Assembly (NCBI RefSeq): GCF_002078605.1
Contig: NZ_MSJR01000001.1
Coordinates: 1 to 64,000 of the forward strand
Reading direction: 5' to 3'
Source of the DNA: Salegentibacter sediminis
Lineage (GTDB): Bacteria; Bacteroidota; Bacteroidia; Flavobacteriales; Flavobacteriaceae
Length of the DNA: 64,000 nucleotides
In this document: piece by piece, positions 1 through 8,020 of the stretch
Layout of the letters: the number at the start of each line of letters is the position of its first letter
Position numbering within the stretch: position 1 is the first letter of the stretch
Made by a program: the position numbers and the translations under genes
Notes under the pieces: generated by a model
The model's database searches: none
What the model saw: the letters and a program-made list of their open reading frames with translations, nothing else
What the model was told of the DNA's origin: nothing

Positions 1-503
1 ACCATCTTCTTTTTACTAAACAGATTTTCTCTATTGTAAGCTCTTACACCACCTATAGATAGAGATAGTTCATTCCCGTTAATGGTACTGGTTACACTGG
101 GAATTCTAACCAAGAAAGCCATGCGCTCATAGTAGATGGTCTTCTGATGGTTCATGAGTTCCTTGGCGGGAATATGAATTGCATCTGGAGTCCTGCCTTT
201 AATCTGGTGGCTTACCCTTATTTCTGGAATATCAATATTTTCACTGGGAAAAATACTTGAAGCGCATTCCAAAGCAACATCAATAAATTCCTGATGTGCT
301 ATTGTTTGCTCATTATCCTTTGCAAATACTGGAATTATGCAATCCTCCTTTAAATGAGAGAGGCTAACATCTGTTGTGTTAGCCTCTATAAATGGGGTTG
401 TTCGGTTTTCCTCTCTCTCCCTGGTACCGGAGGAAGTGAGGGAATTAGTTGAGATATTACTTTCCCTCCGATGAGGTTGGTTGTTAATTACTTGTAGTTC
501 CAT
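1..503 (-). CDS. DUF3871 family protein, N-terminal part (runs off window)
   Basis: Open reading frame from ATG at 503 to the window edge (167 codons), so the C-terminus is missing. The N-terminus starts MELQVINNQ, has a Ser/Thr/Arg-rich low-complexity stretch, then reads CIIPVFAKDNEQTIAHQEFI, which I recognise as the start of the DUF3871 family seen in Bacteroidota mobile elements; function unknown. The start overlaps the end of the upstream Sak4-like gene by 20 nt, so the two are probably co-translated. Frame and overlap are seen directly; the family name is from memory. Confidence 0.75.
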   Translation of the reverse strand, partial: MELQVINNQPHRRESNISTNSLTSSGTREREENRTTPFIEANTTDVSLSHLKEDCIIPVFAKDNEQTIAHQEFIDVALECASSIFPSENIDIPEIRVSHQIKGRTPDAIHIPAKELMNHQKTIYYERMAFLVRIPSVTSTINGNELSLSIGGVRAYNRENLFSKKKM

Positions 504-1344
504 TTTTGCTATGATTTTGAAGGTTAATAAAATTTTGATTTTTAATAAGGTTTTGCTGTTGAACAAAATCTGGGTTTAAATCATCTGCGTAGGCTGAAAG
601 CTTTGCATATAATTCATTTAGTTGTTTATGGGTATTGCAACTTTTTATTTGCTCTCTCATTCTGCTAAAATTTACGCCAGAATTACACCAATCATATAGC
701 TGTTTCCCAACTCCCGAAGTAATTTTAAATTCAGGCTTATCCATAAATAACCCCGTTCTATCCTTACTGGAATTAGCAAAATGTTTGATGTCCAGATCTA
801 ATATTAAAGTGAATTCATATTCCACTCCATCACGTTGAACAGCTTTTAGTCCCACCTTCTCAGGCACGTATTTACCTTCTTTTTGATTGAGCACATAATC
901 CTGTTTTGTTCGCATAGTTGCAATGATGTGAGCATCACTATTGAGGATTTTATCCATAAAAGCTCGTTGACGAGGAGTTACTTTGTTCCAGTTGGTAAAG
1001 GAGTTTCCTGCAAGAGATCCGTGATAATGCAAGAGGAATTCCCAGGCGTGGGTAATGGAATCAATTATAATAACCTCCATGCCTTCCTTTTCGCAAAGTT
1101 CAATAGCCTGAATGTATGTTTCAGGACTAAAATTCTCCAGGGCAACAACATTATAATTACCCAGGTCTGCATATAGATCACTACTCCCCTTTTCACTATC
1201 AATAACGGCTACTTTTTCAAAATTTTCATTTACAAGGCCTTTTGCAATAAGCAGAGAGCTATAAGTTTTCCCACTTCCCGCTGGTCCCTGGAGAGCCATT
1301 TTAATTCTTGCCTGTCTCCTACTTGATTTTCTTAATTTCATCAT
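484..1344 (-). CDS. AAA_24 / Sak4-like RecA-fold ATPase
   Basis: 286 aa. Walker A GPAGSGKTYSS lies near residue 20 and a Walker B-like strand EVIIIDSITHAWE near residue 90, followed by a conserved Trp/Asn-rich segment and the IIATMRTKQDY strand. This is the PF13479 (AAA_24) pattern, which includes phage Sak4 single-strand annealing ATPases that work with SSB in homologous recombination. I infer a recombination or replication accessory role for the integrated element. It sits downstream of the integrase and a small unknown gene and overlaps DUF3871 by 20 nt. No SSB gene is visible in the window. Other AAA_24 proteins have no known role, so Sak4 activity is only likely. Confidence 0.8.
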   Translation of the reverse strand: MMKLRKSSRRQARIKMALQGPAGSGKTYSSLLIAKGLVNENFEKVAVIDSEKGSSDLYADLGNYNVVALENFSPETYIQAIELCEKEGMEVIIIDSITHAWEFLLHYHGSLAGNSFTNWNKVTPRQRAFMDKILNSDAHIIATMRTKQDYVLNQKEGKYVPEKVGLKAVQRDGVEYEFTLILDLDIKHFANSSKDRTGLFMDKPEFKITSGVGKQLYDWCNSGVNFSRMREQIKSCNTHKQLNELYAKLSAYADDLNPDFVQQQNLIKNQNFINLQNHSKNGTTSN

Positions 1345-1448
1345 TTATTATTTTTAAGTTAGAATTGAAGGTTTATTCATTTTAAAATGAAAGAGGCAGA
1401 TATATTACCCGCCTCTTTTAAAAATTTTATATTTCTAATTATATCAGG

Positions 1449-1760
1449 TTATGATTCTGGAGGTAGAAGGTCATATGCCTCCAAAAGATCTCCAATCATC
1501 ATTGTGCCAGGATAACTTACTACTATCTCTCCTTTACTTGATTCGGGCCATTTAATTAATCCTGCCATAAAAGATAAATAAGAGGGTTCTAGATCGGAAT
1601 TAATTATTCCGTGCTTAATAAGAGTGGTATAGAAAAGGGTTTTTGCAGTATCGGTTACAAATCCTAATTTTTCTGCTACTGCATCTATACTGTATTCTCT
1701 TCCGTATTCAAAATCACAAATCTTTCTATTTTTCTGTGCTTCTTTGTAATACATTTTCAT
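1449..1760 (-). CDS. Unknown 103-aa protein of the integrated element
   Basis: Start ATG at 1760 overlaps the integrase stop by 4 nt (ATGA), so it is translationally coupled to the integrase. The protein is basic at the N-terminus (MKMYYKEAQKNRK). Residues 22-55, which include YSIDAVAEKLGF, have the spacing of a helix-turn-helix, and the tail is acidic and proline-containing. I recognise no family. A small DNA-binding or directionality factor would fit the context, but that is inference only. Confidence 0.6.
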   Translation of the reverse strand: MKMYYKEAQKNRKICDFEYGREYSIDAVAEKLGFVTDTAKTLFYTTLIKHGIINSDLEPSYLSFMAGLIKWPESSKGEIVVSYPGTMMIGDLLEAYDLLPPES

Positions 1761-2947
1761 AATTCCAAAAGTTTTTTATGTTCATTGTCTATCAATTTAT
1801 TACTGAATTCGTTCAAATAATTTTGCGTCACTCGGGGATTAGAGTGCCCCATTGATTCAGATATGATTTCCGTGGAAACCCCACTGTACTTCAAAATAGT
1901 AGCATAGGTATGTCGGATTGTATAACTTGTAATAGGTTTGTCTATTTCTGCAATTTTTGCAATTTCCTTTAGGTCAGAATTATATTTCCTCAGCATCTTA
2001 TGCCTTCTATTTTCAATCTGCTGAGGTGAATTCAATCCTTCTGTTAAGATTGGAAAGAGATACCCCTTAGACCTATCCTCATATATTTTCACAATCTTTT
2101 TTGCTGGCTCAAGCAATTCCATTACATACTGCTTCTGAGTTTTTGATCTTGTATAAATCAGAATTTCCCCATCTACATTTTCTTGTCTTAGCAGCATCAA
2201 GTCAATAAAGTTGATTCCTCGACAGAAAAATGAAAACAATGCGTAATTATGTGAATCCTGAAGATCTGGCCGGTCTTCTAGGTTTACTTGTATAAAAGCC
2301 TTCATTTCCTCTTTCTTTAGGGCCTTTTTAATTGGTTTAGCTCGGAATCTGGAAAATTTAAAATGATTAAATGGATTTTTCTCTTTAGGGACAATTCCCC
2401 TTTTTGATGCTTCGTTCCAAACTGCCTTTAAATGGGTCATAAAGAATTTTATACCACCATCATTACTTCCTCGGTTCCTTAAATAAACGGAATACCGCTC
2501 CAGAAATTCAGTGTCAACTTTCTCGACAGGAAGTTTTTCTTGGTGAAATTTTTGAAGGGATCTTTTAGTATCCCGATATGCTTTTGCAGTCTTTAGTTTA
2601 ATAAGTGACGAGTTGGCTTTATCATCAAATAACTCATAGATCGATAGAACCTTAGCGCCTTTCTTCTTATAAGCCTTTTCTAAATCGTCAAGACTGAAAT
2701 CATATCCATTAGCTTCGAAGTCATCAATAATATCGTTAATCCGATTTTCATAGGATTCCAACAACTTATTTCTTTTTTTGTAAGCCCGATGTTTTCTTTT
2801 GAATCTCCCAATGTCAAATTCATCCTTTTTACATTTAAGGTTTAGAGTAATTATCTTTTTCTTTTTATCCTTAATCAACCTCATCAGAACACGATGATTT
2901 CCATCCGCCAGGGGTGTGTTTTTTAATATGAACTTTATGCTTATCAT
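1757..2947 (-). CDS. int: Tyrosine recombinase (integrase)
   Basis: 396 aa, the normal length for Bacteroidota tyrosine integrases. An N-terminal arm-binding part is followed by a SAM-like core-binding domain (about 100-200) and the catalytic domain. Visible catalytic residues: the first Arg in FFCRGINFIDL, then SYTIRHTYATIL carrying the second Arg, MGHSNPRVTQNYL carrying the late His and the nucleophile Tyr. The His of the usual HxxR box is Tyr here, as in many Bacteroidota members. The gene sits about 2.7 kb from a tRNA-Asn gene, the likely attachment site. Start ATG at 2947; a 9-bp tandem repeat lies 46 bp upstream. Confidence 0.93.
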   Translation of the reverse strand: MISIKFILKNTPLADGNHRVLMRLIKDKKKKIITLNLKCKKDEFDIGRFKRKHRAYKKRNKLLESYENRINDIIDDFEANGYDFSLDDLEKAYKKKGAKVLSIYELFDDKANSSLIKLKTAKAYRDTKRSLQKFHQEKLPVEKVDTEFLERYSVYLRNRGSNDGGIKFFMTHLKAVWNEASKRGIVPKEKNPFNHFKFSRFRAKPIKKALKKEEMKAFIQVNLEDRPDLQDSHNYALFSFFCRGINFIDLMLLRQENVDGEILIYTRSKTQKQYVMELLEPAKKIVKIYEDRSKGYLFPILTEGLNSPQQIENRRHKMLRKYNSDLKEIAKIAEIDKPITSYTIRHTYATILKYSGVSTEIISESMGHSNPRVTQNYLNEFSNKLIDNEHKKLLEL

Positions 2948-2990
2948 TTAGTTTCATTTTTATATTAAACTTTTTTAACTTGAATATTAA

Positions 2991-3010
2991 TTCTGCAGAA
3001 ACTGCAGAAA
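2991..3010. repeat. Tandem 9-bp repeat upstream of integrase
   Basis: CTGCAGAAA occurs twice head to tail (2993-3001 and 3002-3010), and TTCTGCAGAA at 2991-3000 is palindromic. It lies between the DUF3987 stop and the integrase start. It may be a regulator or recombinase accessory site; this is inference. Confidence 0.4.
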
Positions 3011-3029
3011 AGGAAGCCCCTGTCAGAAG

Positions 3030-4307
3030 CTACTTTTCCATTTTACGATATCTCCCATGGAAAACCTTTACAATCTTTTTGGCTCCTATCCATTTTTTTA
3101 GCTTGTCCGCAATAGTCCTTTCTGAAAATCCATATAGCTGACCTACATTCACTGCATCTGATGTTAAAAACACTTCCCCAAGAGAATCCAAAATCTTTTG
3201 TTCGTTTTGTGGAAGTTCAACCTTATTTTTAAGGTTAAATATGGTATAAGCGTGGTACAATAGGTTCTTAACCAAAAGGAGAGATGTTCTAAAATCCTGG
3301 TCTTCACAATGGACAATATCTTGTTCCGAAAGGAGTTCTCTCTTTCGAATAATTGTTAAGATCATGGATATTCTAAATAAGATTAAGCCATGCCTTTTGA
3401 CCGTGGAAATAAATTCAAGCTCAAACTCAGTACAGACTATCTCGTAAATTGAAGTCATTTCAGTTTGAAAAGCAGCTATTTGATCCTTGGTCAATCGAAA
3501 TTGAAGTCGCTTTTGTCTCTGAGCTAATTCTCCATATAGACCAAAAAGTGCATCTCCTGCCGCGTAGAATAATTTTACTGGATCTCCAGAAGACTCCGAG
3601 AAAACCTCTTTAAATTCACCAATCTCATTGAAGTAATAAAAGATCATTCGACTGAACAGACCATTGCTTGTACTTTTGATAAAGGGATCGAGCTGATCCG
3701 GAGTGCCAGAAATGAGCAGAGAAAGTTTGGGAGAATAGATCTTATCGAATTGCTTTTCGGTTTTTCTACTTATTGATAAATTTTCATGATGAAAGGCTTT
3801 ACGAAGTACATCCGAAAAATCTCCAAAATCTTGCTTCATGATGGCATTCAGGGTGTCAGCTTCGGATTCTATTATTATACCGCCGTGGTGTGAGTTCTTA
3901 AGCTTGTCATAGAGATCCGCTGAACTAATATTTCCCGGAATTATCTTGAGTTTAATTGGTGTAATGGAACCCAGATCGTCTTCTCCTTTCTGCTTCTTTT
4001 TCTTCCAAGCCTTTTGGGCTTGCGTGCTCTTGTCAATTAGGTGCCGATCTATTTTTTCGATTAAATAGCGGGAATAATTCATCACACCTTTGCCCGAAGC
4101 CGGAGGTGCTAAGATCATTACATAAAGATTTGCACTAACTTCATCACCGGCGTATTTCCCATATACATTTGGAAAACTATTACTTAAGACACCTATAGAA
4201 GAAAGAAGAACAATATCTTTCTCACGACCTTTGAAAGGTTGAGTAAGTTTTTTTAGAAAATTTGGAAGGTTTGAATATACCTCCTCATTTAAAGGTTCAA
4301 AATCCAT
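3030..4307 (-). CDS. DUF3987-type P-loop ATPase of the mobile element
   Basis: 425 aa. An early P-loop-like APPASGKGVM follows a hydrophobic strand near residue 68, later comes IIIESEADTL (Walker B-like) and LSLLISGTPDQLDPFI. This layout matches DUF3987, often found in Bacteroidota and phage elements with a primase or helicase role. A winged-helix-like C-terminus (EKILDSLGEVFLTSDAVNVG and following) would suit DNA binding. It lies 17 bp downstream of the excisionase-like gene. A replication or mobilisation role is inferred from the family and its neighbours; there is no primase motif that I can see. Confidence 0.75.
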   Translation of the reverse strand: MDFEPLNEEVYSNLPNFLKKLTQPFKGREKDIVLLSSIGVLSNSFPNVYGKYAGDEVSANLYVMILAPPASGKGVMNYSRYLIEKIDRHLIDKSTQAQKAWKKKKQKGEDDLGSITPIKLKIIPGNISSADLYDKLKNSHHGGIIIESEADTLNAIMKQDFGDFSDVLRKAFHHENLSISRKTEKQFDKIYSPKLSLLISGTPDQLDPFIKSTSNGLFSRMIFYYFNEIGEFKEVFSESSGDPVKLFYAAGDALFGLYGELAQRQKRLQFRLTKDQIAAFQTEMTSIYEIVCTEFELEFISTVKRHGLILFRISMILTIIRKRELLSEQDIVHCEDQDFRTSLLLVKNLLYHAYTIFNLKNKVELPQNEQKILDSLGEVFLTSDAVNVGQLYGFSERTIADKLKKWIGAKKIVKVFHGRYRKMEK

Positions 4308-4324
4308 AAAAAAAAGAATTAAGA

Positions 4325-4594
4325 TTAGTAATTGTCAATCTTGATTCCTTCAGATTTGTTCTGCTGAAGGAAATCATCTAAATCTTTTCTCTTAAAGAAA
4401 ATGAGTTTACCGGAAGGTTTGTAATGAGTGATTTTACTTTGTGAGGTAAGCTGGTATAGGGTACTCAAGGAAATACCCATGTATTGTGCAGCTTCCTTTG
4501 CACTCAACGTCTCTTTGGTGTTTAATTTTGTGGATTGTAAGATACTTTTGATTTCCTGTAATAATTCTCTCATTTGCTCAAGATTTAACCGCAT
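4325..4594 (-). CDS. Helix-turn-helix (excisionase/MerR-like) protein
   Basis: 89 aa. Residues 28-75 carry the HTH_17 excisionase pattern: SAKEAAQYMGISLSTLYQLT followed by a wing with YKPSGKLIFFKRKDLDDFL. Proteins of this type are small DNA-bending factors encoded near tyrosine integrases and favour excision or regulate the element. It is first in a run with DUF3987 (17-bp gap) and integrase. The N-terminal 25 residues are helical and may form a short coiled coil. Family assignment is good; excisionase function is inferred. Confidence 0.85.
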   Translation of the reverse strand: MRLNLEQMRELLQEIKSILQSTKLNTKETLSAKEAAQYMGISLSTLYQLTSQSKITHYKPSGKLIFFKRKDLDDFLQQNKSEGIKIDNY

Positions 4595-4702
4595 ATTATT
4601 GACGGTAAAGATTTATGAGAGCAAATTTTAGGAATAACTATAGAGAAGGGTGGTACAGGGATTTCGCAGTACCTTTAAAATTCTGTCTTACAAAAATAGA
4701 AG

Positions 4703-5521
4703 CTATTTAATAAGGCTGTTTTCAACACGTTCCCTCAGCTTTCTGATATTATCAGGTGAAGTTTCTGCTAAGTTCTCTTTAAAAATTGGACTAAGTAGTG
4801 GGGCATTATCTTCTACTACCGGAATTTGTGCACAATTGAAAAAAACTCCAGTACAGGTGTCACGATATCTTTGACTCTCGCCCGGTATGATTTTTTGTAA
4901 ATAATGATTAAAAGCTCTTGTAGAAAGACCCTTTACATAATGCTGTCTTTTAGAAAAAATAACGAAATTTGTTCTAGCAATCTCTTTTTCGGCAGCGGCA
5001 TTAAAATCCTCCAAAGAATCAAGGCCCTCACCCAGATCCTTGAGCACGCTTTCCAAAATTCTGTGTAAAATCCAACTGTTTTTAAAATTTCCGATTGTAA
5101 CATTATTAGGCCCCACAAACCTAATAGAATGAAGGTTTAAATCATTAGAAGAAAACTTATATCTCTTCACCACATTTAATAGCTTTTCTAACTCAACTCT
5201 TTCATTTTCAAAATCTTTTACCACTGGATCGGAATCGGTTTCTAAAGGTTGAGATCCAATAAAGGCATTTTGAGCACCACCTATAAGGGAGAGGAGCTTC
5301 TGTTGTGAAATATTACTTTGGTGGGAATTGCAAAAGTCACTGACAAGCTCCGAAATGGTGGCTGGGATTTCAATATGGTTGTAGAAAGGAAATAGTGAAA
5401 GGCTATCTACCCATTCTTGTTTCAAATCCAGGACAGGTTCAATTGTAAAAGATTCGTAATCTTCTTCAAAATCTTCGTATGAATTACCTCGAAGTTCTCT
5501 TAAACGAAAAATCCTGCTCAC
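4703..5521 (-). CDS. Unknown 272-aa protein next to the attachment end
   Basis: The frame opens with GTG at 5521; no in-frame ATG lies upstream. The product is soluble, mixed alpha/beta, without signal peptide or membrane segment, and has one Cys pair region (RYRDTCTGVFFNC). I recognise no domain. It is the outermost gene of the element on the tRNA side, transcribed away from the tRNA and towards the HTH gene, the position often taken by element-specific regulators or cargo. Function is unknown. Confidence 0.6.
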   Translation of the reverse strand: MSRIFRLRELRGNSYEDFEEDYESFTIEPVLDLKQEWVDSLSLFPFYNHIEIPATISELVSDFCNSHQSNISQQKLLSLIGGAQNAFIGSQPLETDSDPVVKDFENERVELEKLLNVVKRYKFSSNDLNLHSIRFVGPNNVTIGNFKNSWILHRILESVLKDLGEGLDSLEDFNAAAEKEIARTNFVIFSKRQHYVKGLSTRAFNHYLQKIIPGESQRYRDTCTGVFFNCAQIPVVEDNAPLLSPIFKENLAETSPDNIRKLRERVENSLIK

Positions 5522-5555
5522 TTCTCATCATTTATATTTCGTGAATATAATAAAG

Positions 5556-5573
5556 GTTGCACTATAGTTGCAC
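5556..5573. repeat. Direct repeat GTTGCAC, 11-bp period
   Basis: GTTGCAC at 5556-5562 and again at 5567-5573, separated by TATA, so both copies lie on the same helix face. They sit between the first element gene and the tRNA-Asn terminator. Two in-phase heptamers beside an attachment end would suit arm-type integrase or excisionase sites, but the pair could also be a regulator site for the adjacent gene. Confidence 0.4.
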
Positions 5574-5582
5574 CCATAAGAA

Positions 5583-5612
5583 ATAAAAAAAGCCTTACAT
5601 CTCTGTAAGGCT
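5583..5612 (-). terminator. Terminator of tRNA-Asn
   Basis: Inverted repeat AGCCTTACA (5591-5599) / TGTAAGGCT (5604-5612) with a 4-nt loop. On the minus strand it is followed by a T-rich run (A-run 5583-5590 on the plus strand). It is placed just 3' of the tRNA, so it is a normal intrinsic terminator. Confidence 0.85.
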
Positions 5613-5624
5613 TTCTGTGAGTTG

Positions 5625-5698
5625 CTCCCCCTCTTGGGCTCGAACCAAGGACCCTCTGATTAACAGTCAGATGCTCTAACCAACTGAGCTAAGGAGGA
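5625..5698 (-). tRNA. tRNA-Asn (GTT)
   Basis: 74 nt on the minus strand. The acceptor stem TCCTCCT pairs with AGGGGGA with one G-U; the D arm has AGCTCAGTTGGTTAGAGC, the anticodon loop CTGTTAA gives anticodon GTT, and the T arm contains GGTTCGAGCC. CCA is not encoded. The mobile element begins directly 3' of this gene, the classic location for tyrosine-integrase insertion. Confidence 0.97.
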
Positions 5699-5796
5699 GT
5701 GTTTTACTCTTTTGCGGTTGCAAATATAAACCAAAATTTAAATCACCACAAAACAAAATATAACTTTTTTCAGGTAATTTTTTCAGGTCTTAATTA

Positions 5797-7113
5797 CTAT
5801 TCAAATAACCAGCGATATACGTCATTCCCATTGGCATAAAGAACCAGGGCAATAAGAATAAAGAAGCCTACCATTTGGGCTATCTCCATAAATTTATCAT
5901 TCGGCTTTCTTCCCGTCACCATCTCATAAAGCAAGAATACTACGTGGCCTCCATCAAGGGCCGGGATGGGGAGGATGTTCATAAAGGCCAGGATAATGGA
6001 AATCAAGGCCGTGGTGTACCAAAAGCCCTGCCAGTTCCAGGTGTCGGGAAACAAGCCTCCAATGGCTCCAAATCCACCAAGCTGGCTGGCTCCTTTTGAG
6101 GTGAAGACGTATTTAAATTGATATACGTAATCCCGTAACGTCCAGTACCCATAGTCAAAGCCTGCTTTAATACTTTCAGCCAGGTTGTATTTTTGTGTTT
6201 TAATTTCAAAATTTGATTGTGGAGTAATCCCAAATTTACCATCCTCATCGGGAGTAACCATCACGCTCATAATTTCGTCATCCCGCTTAAATACAACTTC
6301 TATTTCCTTCCCTATATTTTCAGAAGCAATAGGAGCCAATTCGTGCCAGTATCCAATTTCCTGTTCGTTTATAGAGATAAGGCTATCTCCCTTTTTCAAC
6401 CCGGCAATTCCTGCAGGATTTTCAGTGAGCACACTATCCAAAATTGGTCTTTGTATTGGGATAAAAGGCATCATGATCCCTTCTTCCCACATACTTTCTC
6501 CAATATTTTCAGGGATATTTATAGTTTCCTGCTCCCCGTTTTGATGCAATACCGTAATGCTATTGACATCACGCATAAACAGGTGCTTATTGACATCTAT
6601 GCTATTCTGAAAATCTTTTCCGTTAACCTCTAATATACGATCCCCGTTTTCAAAACCATACTCTTTAAATTCATCGACAATTGCAAAACCTTCCGGCATT
6701 TCTTCAGGCCCCACATAATTCTCTCCCCAAACAAACATGATCATAATAAAAATGAGGAAACCAAGGATTAAGTTCACCGTAACTCCTCCAAGCATGATAA
6801 TAAGTCGTTGCCAGGCCGGTTTACTTCTGAATTCCCAGGGTTCTGGGGGTTTTTCCATTTGCTCCTTGTCCATGCTTTCGTCTATCATTCCCGATATCTT
6901 CACATAGCCACCCAGAGGTAACCACCCAATTCCGTAGACGGTATCACCTATTTTCTTTTTAAAAAGGGCGAATTTTACATCAAAGAACAGGAAGAACTTT
7001 TCTACCCGGGTTTTGAATATTTTGGCGGGGATAAAATGCCCCAGTTCATGCAGCACAATAAGTAAGGACAGGCTCAACAATAATTGTATCGCCTTAACTA
7101 AAAATGGATCCAT
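5797..7113 (-). CDS. rseP: RIP metalloprotease RseP (site-2 protease)
   Basis: 438 aa inner-membrane zinc protease that cleaves anti-sigma factors and other membrane substrates. HELGH at residues 22-26 in the first transmembrane segment gives two His ligands and the catalytic Glu; the late motif ILPIPALDGGH near residue 385 supplies the Asp ligand. Between them lie a transmembrane helix followed by two PDZ-like segments (FENGDRILEVNG, GLKKGDSLISIN). A TAnnTTTG -7 box lies upstream at 7142-7149. It stands alone between the tRNA and a divergent Sco gene. Confidence 0.95.
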   Translation of the reverse strand: MDPFLVKAIQLLLSLSLLIVLHELGHFIPAKIFKTRVEKFFLFFDVKFALFKKKIGDTVYGIGWLPLGGYVKISGMIDESMDKEQMEKPPEPWEFRSKPAWQRLIIMLGGVTVNLILGFLIFIMIMFVWGENYVGPEEMPEGFAIVDEFKEYGFENGDRILEVNGKDFQNSIDVNKHLFMRDVNSITVLHQNGEQETINIPENIGESMWEEGIMMPFIPIQRPILDSVLTENPAGIAGLKKGDSLISINEQEIGYWHELAPIASENIGKEIEVVFKRDDEIMSVMVTPDEDGKFGITPQSNFEIKTQKYNLAESIKAGFDYGYWTLRDYVYQFKYVFTSKGASQLGGFGAIGGLFPDTWNWQGFWYTTALISIILAFMNILPIPALDGGHVVFLLYEMVTGRKPNDKFMEIAQMVGFFILIALVLYANGNDVYRWLFE

Positions 7114-7141
7114 TCTTTACTCTTCAAATTTTTAAATCGCA

Positions 7142-7149
7142 CAAAAGTA
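7142..7149 (-). promoter_or_regulatory. rseP promoter -7 box
   Basis: TACTTTTG on the minus strand, an exact match to the Bacteroidota TAnnTTTG element, 28 bp before the rseP ATG. No clear -33 TTG is seen at the expected distance. Confidence 0.6.
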
Positions 7150-7246
7150 ACCTTTTAAAAACTCCTAAAAAAGTTAATATGAAACAGCCGTAAACGAATT
7201 TCTGAAATTTTAATCTCAGACATGCGACTAATTGACCGCCAGCCTT

Positions 7247-7254
7247 TAATTTTG
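7247..7254 (+). promoter_or_regulatory. sco gene promoter -7 box
   Basis: TAATTTTG, an exact TAnnTTTG match, 17 bp upstream of the Sco ATG at 7272. Confidence 0.6.
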
Positions 7255-7271
7255 CATTCAATCTTGAGAAT

Positions 7272-7946
7272 ATGATCCAGTTTTTTGCCAAATTCAAAAC
7301 CTTAGCTATAGTCCTGGCTATACTTTCGGTAATTATTATTTACGCTATCTATACCCTATTGAAACCTGAAGAGCGTCTCCCCGTCTTTCAACCCGATATG
7401 GTGAATGCCGAGCTGGTAGACACTACGGTGCAACACATCAGGAAATACCATAGCGTTGCCGATTTTAAACTGATAAATCAAAACGGGGATACCATCACCC
7501 AGGATTTTTACCGGGACAAGATCTATGTGGCCGATTTCTTTTTTACCACCTGTCTCACCATCTGCCCCGTTATGACCGATCATATGCTGAAGATTCAGGA
7601 AAAAATAAAGGATGACCCGGAGGTACTTCTACTCTCTCACACCGTTTTCCCTAAAACTGACAGCGTGCCTGTATTAAAAGAATATGCAGAAGAAAAAGGA
7701 GTCATTGATGCAAAATGGAATCTGGTTACCGGAGATAAAAAACATATTTACGAACTGGCCCGAAAGTCTTACCTGGCCTCAAAGAGCAATGGAGACGGCG
7801 GACCTTACGATATGATACATACCGAAAATTTTGTTCTGGTAGACAAGCAAAAACGCATCCGCGGTTTCTACGACGGAACAGATCCTGAAGCCATTGAAGA
7901 GCTTATGGATGATATAAGAATCTTAAAAGCAGAATACGCCGATTAA
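7272..7946 (+). CDS. SCO1/SenC family copper-binding thioredoxin-fold protein
   Basis: 224 aa with an N-terminal membrane anchor (residues 9-30) and a periplasmic thioredoxin-like domain. The copper ligands are visible: Cys94 and Cys98 in TTCLTICPVM and His183 in DMIHTENFVLVD. Sco proteins deliver copper to, or reduce, the CuA site of cytochrome oxidase; a general redox role is also possible. No oxidase gene is near. It is followed by the feo genes after a new promoter, so co-regulation is not implied. Confidence 0.92.
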   Translation: MIQFFAKFKTLAIVLAILSVIIIYAIYTLLKPEERLPVFQPDMVNAELVDTTVQHIRKYHSVADFKLINQNGDTITQDFYRDKIYVADFFFTTCLTICPVMTDHMLKIQEKIKDDPEVLLLSHTVFPKTDSVPVLKEYAEEKGVIDAKWNLVTGDKKHIYELARKSYLASKSNGDGGPYDMIHTENFVLVDKQKRIRGFYDGTDPEAIEELMDDIRILKAEYAD

Positions 7947-7986
7947 GTTTTTAAGGCTCAAACTTTTCTGCTTATATATTTTGCAT

Positions 7987-7994
7987 TACTTTTG
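7987..7994 (+). promoter_or_regulatory. feoAB promoter -7 box
   Basis: TACTTTTG matches TAnnTTTG exactly. It places the transcript start at about 7998-8001, downstream of the TTG codon at 7997, and so argues for the GTG at 8021 as the feoA start. Confidence 0.65.
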
Positions 7995-8020
7995 CCTTGT
8001 TTAAAATCAATCTAAATAAA

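Noticed and set aside
7232-7234. A -33 TTG only 12 bp upstream of the -7 box, as also near 51960
   Set aside because: The known spacing is 17-23 bp; two instances may be chance.
7997-8020. TTG start for feoA
   Set aside because: It is within a few bases of the expected transcript start set by the box at 7987-7994.
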